A stretch of DNA of 64,000 bases. Origin: Neorhizobium populisoli (GTDB lineage Bacteria > Pseudomonadota > Alphaproteobacteria > Rhizobiales > Rhizobiaceae). The stretch is from contig NZ_JAHYCB010000007.1 in the NCBI RefSeq assembly GCF_019430945.1, positions 391,143-455,142 on the forward strand, in the 5' to 3' direction. The notes beneath the pieces are model-generated. The model searched no databases, had not been told where the DNA came from, and saw only the letters and a list, made by a program, of their open reading frames with translations. The translations under genes were made by a program, and so were the position numbers. The first letter of the stretch is position 1. Each line of letters opens with the position of its first letter. Positions 59,012-64,000 of this stretch are shown here, piece by piece.

Positions 59012-60229
59012 TTAAAACTGGCCGTTCGGTTTCGGCACATTGCCGTTCAGATGGAAATCACCGATCGCATAATGTTTCCAGCGCACCGGATCATGCACCG
59101 TGTGGGTGCGGGCGTTGCGCCAGTGCCGGTCCAGATTGAACTCCTGACTTGTCGCCGACGTTCCGGCCAGCTCGAACAGCCCGTTGGTCGCCTCCAATGC
59201 CGCTTCGGTCGTCAGGATTTTTACGGCGGCAACAGCAAGCGATGCTTCTACCGCCGTCTTGGGTGATGGGTTGATCTGCGCCACATCCACCTTGCGCCCT
59301 GCCCGTTCCAACACGGCGCTGGCCGCCTCGATCTTGACTGCGATCGTTCCGGTACGGGCGATCGTCAGCGGATCGGCCGCCGCCTGGTCTATGCCGACAT
59401 TCCGGTTGCCGCGGGATTTCTGCTTCACGAAGGAAACCGTATCGGCAAAGGCGGCGCGCGCGATGCCAAGATCGACGGCCGCGTGCAGAAGCTGGCCAAG
59501 CGAGCCAAGTGGCGCATGCTTCTCCAGGCTGCGATAATGGCCGATGACAGTGTCCGGCGAGACATAGACATTGTCGATCCGTACAGTGCCGCTGGCCGTC
59601 GTGCGCTGGCCGAAACCGTCCCAGTCGTCGACGATCTGCAGGCCTTCGGCATCGCGCGGCACGATTGCCACCACCTGCCGGCCCTGCGGATCGAGGGCGT
59701 AGATTGCCACCCAATCGGCAAACAACGCGCCGGTCGAATAATATTTCCGGCCGCTGATGCGATAGCCGGCGCCATCCGCCACGAGGCGCGTCTCGATATC
59801 GCCTGCCGTCTTCGTGCCAACCTCCGCCTGGGCATTCGCAAGATGCTCGCCAGCGAGCGCCCGACCGAAAAAGAACTTCTTCTGTTCCTCCGTGCCGGAA
59901 AGCCTCAACGTCTCCAGAATGGAAAAATGCGTTTGCGGTATCTGGCCGACCGAAGCGTCCGCCTCTGAGAGAATTGCAACGACCTCCGCCAGGAAGGAAT
60001 TGGAGATATCGGCACCGCCATATTCCGCAGGTACGGTGATCCCAAGCAGGCCGGATTGTGCGACAAGTTCCATTTCGTGATGCGGCAGGATGCGGTCGCG
60101 GTCGCGAATGCTGGAGCCTTCCGTGATCTCGGCCGCCAAAGCCTTTGCGACATCGAGCGCTTGGTCTTCACTGGCGAGATAGGGGGCAATTGCGCGGATA
60201 TTTCCTGCCAAATGGATGACCTTGCTCAT
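59012..60229 (-). CDS. SfnB-like acyl-CoA-dehydrogenase-fold sulfur-acquisition oxidoreductase
   Basis: A 405-residue flavin-dependent monooxygenase with the acyl-CoA dehydrogenase fold (DszC/SfnB group). Blocks seen are LVAQSGLLGITVPAEYGGADIS near residue 56, LANAQAEVGTKTAGDI near 130, ISGRKYYSTGALFADWVAIYALDP near 156 and the C-terminal ATSQEFNLDRHWRNARTHTVHDPVRWKHYAIGDFHL, the SfnB/DszC type ending. It likely oxidises an organosulfur or related compound using reduced flavin. It is divergent from the NtaA-type gene and convergent with the Rrf2 gene (stop codons two bases apart). Confidence 0.87.
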   Translation of the reverse strand: MSKVIHLAGNIRAIAPYLASEDQALDVAKALAAEITEGSSIRDRDRILPHHEMELVAQSGLLGITVPAEYGGADISNSFLAEVVAILSEADASVGQIPQTHFSILETLRLSGTEEQKKFFFGRALAGEHLANAQAEVGTKTAGDIETRLVADGAGYRISGRKYYSTGALFADWVAIYALDPQGRQVVAIVPRDAEGLQIVDDWDGFGQRTTASGTVRIDNVYVSPDTVIGHYRSLEKHAPLGSLGQLLHAAVDLGIARAAFADTVSFVKQKSRGNRNVGIDQAAADPLTIARTGTIAVKIEAASAVLERAGRKVDVAQINPSPKTAVEASLAVAAVKILTTEAALEATNGLFELAGTSATSQEFNLDRHWRNARTHTVHDPVRWKHYAIGDFHLNGNVPKPNGQF

Positions 60230-60424
60230 GGCTTGCTCCTGGGTTCATTCCCGGACGAAGCTCTTATTCAGCCATGCCGTGATCGATAGGAGAAGGAATA
60301 AAGCTTCAATTCGGAAGATGAGACGAAGCGAATTTTCTCTTTTTTGAGCGCAGGCGAACGGTTTTCCGGTTGCCGCCAGAATGAAGTACCGATGGAGAGA
60401 ATTTCTCCACGGCGCAATTATCTC

Positions 60425-60437
60425 GGAACATTGTTCC
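60425..60437. promoter_or_regulatory. Palindrome GGAACATTGTTCC
   Basis: A perfect 13-bp palindrome in the divergent spacer of the sulfur-type genes, about 64 bp before ATG 60501. A dimeric regulator such as the nearby Rrf2 protein or a CysB-type activator could bind; neither is shown. Confidence 0.4.
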
Positions 60438-60453
60438 TTAGTGTCTGAAATCC

Positions 60454-60474
60454 GAATACCTACGTTAGGTGTTC
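60454..60474. promoter_or_regulatory. 21-bp dyad before the NtaA-type gene
   Basis: GAATACCTA (60454-60462) and TAGGTGTTC (60466-60474) form a dyad with 8 of 9 pairs around a CGT centre, 26 bp before ATG 60501. Position and symmetry suit an operator. Confidence 0.4.
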
Positions 60475-60500
60475 ACGCCACCTCGAACCGAGATCCTCCC

Positions 60501-61820
60501 ATGGCAAAATCGCTGCATCTCACTGCCTTCATGCGTCCGGTCAGTCTACATACCGGCGCCTGGCGATATCCCGGTTCCTATCCGGATGCGAATTTCAACT
60601 TCGTCCATCTGAAAACCTTCATCCAGAAGCTCGAAGCCGCGAAGTTCGATGCCTTCTTCATGGCTGATCATCTGGCCGTATTGAACATGCCGGTGGAGGC
60701 GCTGAAGCGCAGCCATACGGTAACATCCTTCGAGCCCTTCACCCTGCTGTCAGCCCTCGCTGCGGTCACGGAAAAGATTGGCCTTGCGGCAACCGCCTCC
60801 ACGACATTCGACGAGCCCTATCACGTCGCCCGCCGTTTTGCCTCACTAGATCATATCAGTGATGGACGCGCCGCCTGGAACATCGTCACCACCTCCAATC
60901 CCGATACCGCCCGTAACTTCGGTCTCGACGAACATTTGGAACATGGCGAACGCTATAAGCGTGCACGCGAGTTCTACGATGTCGTCACCGGCCTCTGGGA
61001 CAGTTTTGCCGATGACGCCTTCATTCGCGACCAGGAGAGCGGCATCTTCTTCGACCCGGGGAAGATGCATGTTCTGGATCACAAGGGCGAGGAACTGAGC
61101 GTCCGCGGCCCGCTCAACATCGCCCGCCCGCCGCAGGGCTGGCCGGTCATAGTCCAGGCAGGCCAGTCTGAACCGGGTCGGCAACTCGCGGCGGAAACCG
61201 CCGAACTCGTCTTCTGCTCGCCACGTGATATCGCAGCAGCCAAGGCGCTCTATGCGGATATCAAGGGCCGCATGACAGCCGTCGGCCGCAATCGCAACCA
61301 CCTGAGAATCCTGCCGGCCGCCTTCATCGTCATCGGTGATACGATCGAAGAGGCAAAGGCCAAGCGCGCCAAGCTCGACAGCCTCGTGCATTACGATAGC
61401 GCGATCGCCTCGCTTTCCATCGCGCTCGGTCACGATGCCTCCGGTTTCGACCCGGATGGTTTACTGCCGGAAATCCCCGACACGAATGCCAGCAAGACCG
61501 GCCGCGCCCAGGTATTGAAGCTCGCGGAACAGGAGAAGCTGACGGTGCGCCAGCTCGCGCAGCGTTACGGCGGTTATTCCGGCCTCGCCTTCGTCGGCAC
61601 GCCACAAACGATCGCCGATGAAATGCAGGCCTGGATCGAGGGCGAAGCATCCGACGGTTTTACCGTCGTCTTCCCGTTCCTTCCACAAGGATTGGACGAT
61701 GTTACGGAGCGCCTGATCCCCGAACTGCAGCGACGCGGCATCTTCCGCGAGGATTACGAAGGCTCGACTTTGCGCGAACATCTCGGCCTTCCCCGACCCG
61801 TTAACCGCTTCTTTGCATGA
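60501..61820 (+). CDS. NtaA/SnaA/DszA-family flavin-dependent monooxygenase
   Basis: A 439-residue LLM-class monooxygenase of the NtaA/SnaA/DszA group, which attacks nitrilotriacetate, pristinamycin precursors, sulfones or dimethyl sulfide. Signatures include TGAWRYPGSYPDANFNFVHLKTFIQKLEAAKFDAFFMADH (residues 17-56), ISDGRAAWNIVTTSNPDTARNFG near 122, GWPVIVQAGQSEPGRQLAAETAELVF near 213 and the C-terminal GFTVVFPFLPQGLDDVTERLIPELQRRG. ATG 60501 is the family-typical start despite a weak ribosome site. The SfnB-like divergent partner and Rrf2 regulator point to organosulfur use. A flavin reductase must come from elsewhere. Confidence 0.87.
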   Translation: MAKSLHLTAFMRPVSLHTGAWRYPGSYPDANFNFVHLKTFIQKLEAAKFDAFFMADHLAVLNMPVEALKRSHTVTSFEPFTLLSALAAVTEKIGLAATASTTFDEPYHVARRFASLDHISDGRAAWNIVTTSNPDTARNFGLDEHLEHGERYKRAREFYDVVTGLWDSFADDAFIRDQESGIFFDPGKMHVLDHKGEELSVRGPLNIARPPQGWPVIVQAGQSEPGRQLAAETAELVFCSPRDIAAAKALYADIKGRMTAVGRNRNHLRILPAAFIVIGDTIEEAKAKRAKLDSLVHYDSAIASLSIALGHDASGFDPDGLLPEIPDTNASKTGRAQVLKLAEQEKLTVRQLAQRYGGYSGLAFVGTPQTIADEMQAWIEGEASDGFTVVFPFLPQGLDDVTERLIPELQRRGIFREDYEGSTLREHLGLPRPVNRFFA

Positions 61821-61999
61821 GAACCTTCGGGAAGGCCTAGCTGCTTGCAAAAATGACAATCCTCAAACTGCCACATTCCAGACACAATCATTTACAAACC
61901 GTCAACGAATTAGTATAGCGTTTTGATAGACAACATTGACCGGCAAGCCCTTTGGCCTGACAGTAGAGTTGCATAATATGGAACCTCTGGAGGCTCACG

Positions 62000-62191
62000 A
62001 TGATCGATGGTGGTGGTTTGTCCCTGTTCGGTTTTGACCTGTTCGGCCTTGGCCGTCGGGAGCCGGTCGCGGGGACGGAAAATTCCAATGCGCGGAAAGC
62101 TGCAGAACCTGCCAAGCAGCGTGAAGCCGACCGGCTTTTCGACCGCGAACATTCCGAAAGCTTCTTCTGGGGCATGTACCCGGTTTACTGA
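62000..62191 (+). CDS. Short hypothetical protein, 63 residues
   Basis: The frame begins MIDGGGLSLFGFDLFGLGRREP and continues with a highly polar, charged middle (NARKAAEPAKQREADRLFDRE) and a C-terminal SFFWGMYPVY. TGGAGG lies six bases before ATG 62000, and a bidirectional terminator follows 29 bases after the stop, so the frame has a full gene layout. CATAAT at 61971 onward could be a -10 box. I do not recognise the family. No signal peptide is obvious, though the first 18 residues are hydrophobic and glycine-rich. Confidence 0.5.
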   Translation: MIDGGGLSLFGFDLFGLGRREPVAGTENSNARKAAEPAKQREADRLFDREHSESFFWGMYPVY

Positions 62192-62219
62192 TCAGCGTCC
62201 CGAAAAACGGGCGGACATA

Positions 62220-62250
62220 AAAAAGGCCGGCGAGTTCGCCGGCCTTTTTC
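62220..62250. terminator. Bidirectional terminator
   Basis: AAAAAGGCCGGCGA (62220-62233) pairs perfectly with TCGCCGGCCTTTTT (62236-62249). A-run and T-run on opposite sides serve both the 63-residue gene (plus) and the peroxiredoxin gene (minus). Confidence 0.9.
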
Positions 62251-62270
62251 TTGTTCAACGGACAGTTCTA

Positions 62271-62930
62271 TCAGGCCGCCGGCTGCTTGGTCTTGCGCAG
62301 ATAAGGCAGCACGGTATCGAACGATCCGAAACGAGCGATCGCATCTTCGTTCGAGACGGCAGCGGTGATGATCACGTCATCGCCCTGCTGCCAGTTGGCC
62401 GGCGTGGCGACCTGGTGCTTGGCGGTGAGCTGGATCGAATCGATGGCGCGCAGGATTTCATTGAAGTTACGGCCGGTCGTCATCGGGTAAGTAAGGATCA
62501 GCTTGATCTTCTTGTCCGGGCCAATGACATAAACGGAACGTACGGTGGCGTTGTCTGCAGGCGTGCGGCCTTCCGAGCTTTCGCCAGCACCGGCCGGCAG
62601 CATGTCGTAAAGCTTGGCGACCTTGAGATCGCGGTCGCCGATCAGCGGATAGTCAACCTCAAAGCCGGTCGCTGTCTTGATGTCGTCTTTCCACTTGGCA
62701 TGGCTTTCGACCGGATCGATAGAAATGCCGATGATCTTGACGCCGCGCCTGGAGAACTCGCCTTCCAGGCCCGCCATGGTGCCGAGTTCGGTCGTGCAGA
62801 CCGGCGTGAAGTTTTTCGGGTGAGAGAACAACACTGCCCAACCCTGACCGATCCAGTCATGGAAATGCAGGGTCCCTTGCGTGGTTTCGGCGGTAAAATC
62901 CGGTGCGATGTCGTTGATGCGAAGGCTCAT
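62271..62930 (-). CDS. 1-Cys peroxiredoxin (Prx6-type)
   Basis: A 219-residue thiol peroxidase of the Prx6 group. The peroxidatic cysteine is in FTPVCTTELG (Cys 45), with the arginine in RSVYVIGPDKK near 132, and a second cysteine typical of 2-Cys enzymes is absent. The length, about 219, matches Prx6 rather than AhpC, with the C-terminal extension (AVSNEDAIARFGSFDTVLPYLRK). ATG 62930 follows AGGGAG. It reduces hydrogen peroxide and organic peroxides in the cytoplasm. It is a single gene ending at the shared terminator. Confidence 0.93.
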   Translation of the reverse strand: MSLRINDIAPDFTAETTQGTLHFHDWIGQGWAVLFSHPKNFTPVCTTELGTMAGLEGEFSRRGVKIIGISIDPVESHAKWKDDIKTATGFEVDYPLIGDRDLKVAKLYDMLPAGAGESSEGRTPADNATVRSVYVIGPDKKIKLILTYPMTTGRNFNEILRAIDSIQLTAKHQVATPANWQQGDDVIITAAVSNEDAIARFGSFDTVLPYLRKTKQPAA

Positions 62931-63241
62931 ATTCAGCTCCCTGGAATGACTCTGCCCTGATCATTTCCGTAAGGCCGATCTCATCTATCCCGCCAGCCTG
63001 CCGGCGAAGCATAATCGATCTGCATGTATCCGGAAAAGATCACAGCTCTAATAGGATACTATCCTTTTATCCCATCCCTGCCGAATTCGTTTGTTCCAAA
63101 ATGCCGCAGTTAACGAGTGCAGCTTTCCAAAACTCCGCCAACCTGCGCCAGACCCTTCGCTTCACATGGGCGGATGCTTCCCGGAACGCCACGGTTTTTG
63201 GCGGCAACATGCACGGTTTTGCCCAATGTTTGGAGCTTCGC

Positions 63242-63264
63242 ATATATGCAAGCCTTGCATATAT
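63242..63264. promoter_or_regulatory. 23-bp near-perfect palindrome of ATATATGCAAG arms
   Basis: ATATATGCAAG (63242-63252) and CTTGCATATAT (63254-63264) form perfect 11-bp arms about a single C. It is not near a clear gene start or T-run. It could be an operator or a cruciform-prone site; its partner gene is not evident. Confidence 0.45.
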
Positions 63265-63374
63265 AGGGCTCTCTTTCCAATTTGACCGGTGGGAGGACGC
63301 CTGATTAACTCCCATTAACCTTGCGGAATTTCAATGCAAGGAGACTGCTATCAGCGATCGGGAGGACGGTCCTG

Positions 63375-63461
63375 ATGGCTCGGGAGAGCAGGCAATCGCA
63401 GCCGCTCCAATCACGCTCCATCTGTCCGACAGGCGGAAAGCCGCTGCGGGCCTGGGAGTAA
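63375..63461 (+). CDS. Possible 28-residue small protein
   Basis: ATG 63375 is preceded by GGAGGA (63361-63366) at a spacing of eight bases, which is why it is listed. The product would begin MARESRQSQP and is basic and polar. No homologue is recognised and there is no promoter or terminator in support; it may be chance. Confidence 0.2.
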   Translation: MARESRQSQPLQSRSICPTGGKPLRAWE

Positions 63462-63590
63462 GGGATATTTCGGTGGCATGATTTGTCCCGTTCGCTAAAG
63501 CTCACCCTTGAGGTTATGGCCGATAGGACGAGGAGCTACGATCGGCAGGGAAATCATCAATAAGGCCGATGTGATTTTCTTCTGGGAATT

Positions 63591-63667
<77 letters not shown>

Positions 63668-63924
63668 CCAAGCGTAAATCCGTTTGGGATTTATCGCGGT
63701 GATGTAAGCGCTTTGCGCTTACATCTTCTGCCGGAGCAACTAGCAAAGCTAGTTGTCTCCTGTAAGGAGGGCACTGAGCCAAGAGCCTGTGTGCGATCCT
63801 CGACATTTCGTATTGTTCCAAGCAAAAAGGCCGCTTTGGGGCGGCCCTTGGGTATCGGCCAGGGGCCGTTTGATTTCGTTATGAGAAGATTGTTTTCATC
63901 TTGCGATGACATTGCCCTTAAAAG
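63668..63924 (-). other. Spacer between 5S rRNA and tRNA-fMet with three hairpins
   Basis: The 257-bp spacer holds GATGTAAGCG (63701-63710) pairing with CGCTTACATC (63716-63725), CAACTAGC (63737-63744) pairing with GCTAGTTG (63748-63755), and a terminator-like stem at 63822-63848. These are probably processing or stability structures of the rRNA transcript. Confidence 0.6.
63822..63848 (-). terminator. Terminator-like hairpin after 5S rRNA
   Basis: Read on the minus strand, GGCCGC (63846-63841) pairs with GCGGCC (63834-63829) across CCCAAA, followed by TTTTT. It lies between 5S and the initiator tRNA, so the tRNA either has read-through transcription or its own promoter. Confidence 0.6.
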
Positions 63925-64000
63925 ACCTGGCAGCGACCTACTCTCCCGCGTCTTAAGACGAAGTACCATTGGCGCAGGGGTGTTTCACGGCCGTGTTCGG
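63925..64000 (-). rRNA. 5S ribosomal RNA, 3' part, cut by the window end
   Basis: The minus strand ends in the typical alphaproteobacterial 5S 3' half: CCGAACACGGCCGTGAAAC, then CTGCGCCAATGGTACT, a CTTAAGACG stretch and GTAGGTCGCTGCCAGGT. The mature 3' end lies near 63925; the 5' part and the rest of the rRNA operon lie beyond the window. Confidence 0.95.

Larger units (their letters stand above)
62931..63590. other. 660-bp region without a convincing protein gene
   Basis: The candidate frames (for example minus 63067-63315, minus 63305-63505) have no ribosome site or recognised motif. The region contains the 23-bp dyad at 63242-63264 and a possible 28-codon ORF at 63375-63461. Part may be a trailer of the rRNA operon or an upstream region of the peroxiredoxin gene. 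Confidence 0.5.

Noticed and set aside
63067..63315. Minus-strand 82-codon frame near the right end
   Set aside because: No ribosome site, no motif, and it crosses the palindrome at 63242-63264.
63300..63320. TTAACTCCCATTAACC as a CtrA binding site
   Set aside because: The two TTAA half-sites are six bases apart, not the seven of the CtrA consensus, and no cell-cycle gene is adjacent.

Overview
The window looks like chromosomal DNA of a Rhizobiaceae alphaproteobacterium (Rhizobium/Agrobacterium relatives). The signs are an lpiA-atvA acid-tolerance operon, a RIME-type palindromic repeat (40801-40945), dense ABC-transporter operons with 4-nt ATGA overlaps, GC-rich coding sequence, and a right edge that runs into an rRNA operon (5S rRNA fragment, then an initiator tRNA, both on the minus strand). 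I saw no prophage, insertion sequence or CRISPR array. All calls come from reading the sequence; no database search was run.

Positions 1-25973 hold a catabolic region that I read as degradation of an indole-derived or anthranilate-type compound. The core is a bifunctional 2-aminobenzoyl-CoA monooxygenase/reductase (17473-19815), followed on the same strand by an SDR, a cupin, a crotonase, an acyl-CoA dehydrogenase, a hotdog thioesterase, a Rid protein and a crotonase/3-hydroxyacyl-CoA dehydrogenase fusion. Divergent from it is a two-gene thiamine-diphosphate 2-oxoacid oxidoreductase of the indolepyruvate ferredoxin oxidoreductase type (13449-17160). To the left are an isatin-hydrolase-like metal hydrolase (7903-8688) beside a MarR regulator, an amino-acid-type ABC binding protein and permease, a RutA-like flavin monooxygenase with a RutF-like flavin reductase, an HpaI-type aldolase, a quinone-oxidoreductase-like MDR protein, an EthD-like protein and a truncated class V aminotransferase. 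No aryl-CoA ligase is present. A coherent hypothesis is isatin -> isatinate -> (oxidative decarboxylation with CoA) 2-aminobenzoyl-CoA -> dearomatisation -> beta-oxidation. The lpiA-atvA membrane-lipid operon (9411-13357) sits inside this region.

Positions 26293-34391 are a dipeptide/oligopeptide-type ABC importer operon that includes two M20-family metallopeptidases. Positions 34388-37286 hold a small DUF2147 exported protein and a compact lipid-type operon (DUF1295 membrane protein, CFA/coclaurine-like methyltransferase, small membrane protein). A poorly coding 489-bp gap follows.

Positions 37776-51726 are carbohydrate genes: a HAD phosphatase, a MalK/MalE/MalF/MalG-type importer, an AraC regulator, then a second importer in one operon with a GH28 polygalacturonase-like enzyme, a GH105 unsaturated glycuronyl hydrolase and KduI. 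Neither hydrolase shows a signal peptide, so imported pectin oligomers are probably cleaved in the cytoplasm. Positions 51784-58225 hold a minus-strand oligopeptide-type ABC operon and a divergent M24 aminopeptidase-like gene.

Positions 58298-61820 look like a sulfur-scavenging locus: a probable small structured transcript with its own promoter and terminator, an Rrf2 regulator with four cysteines, an SfnB-like oxidoreductase and an NtaA/DszA-type monooxygenase. The right end has a short hypothetical gene, a 1-Cys peroxiredoxin, a 660-bp gap with a striking palindrome, tRNA-fMet and the 3' end of 5S rRNA.
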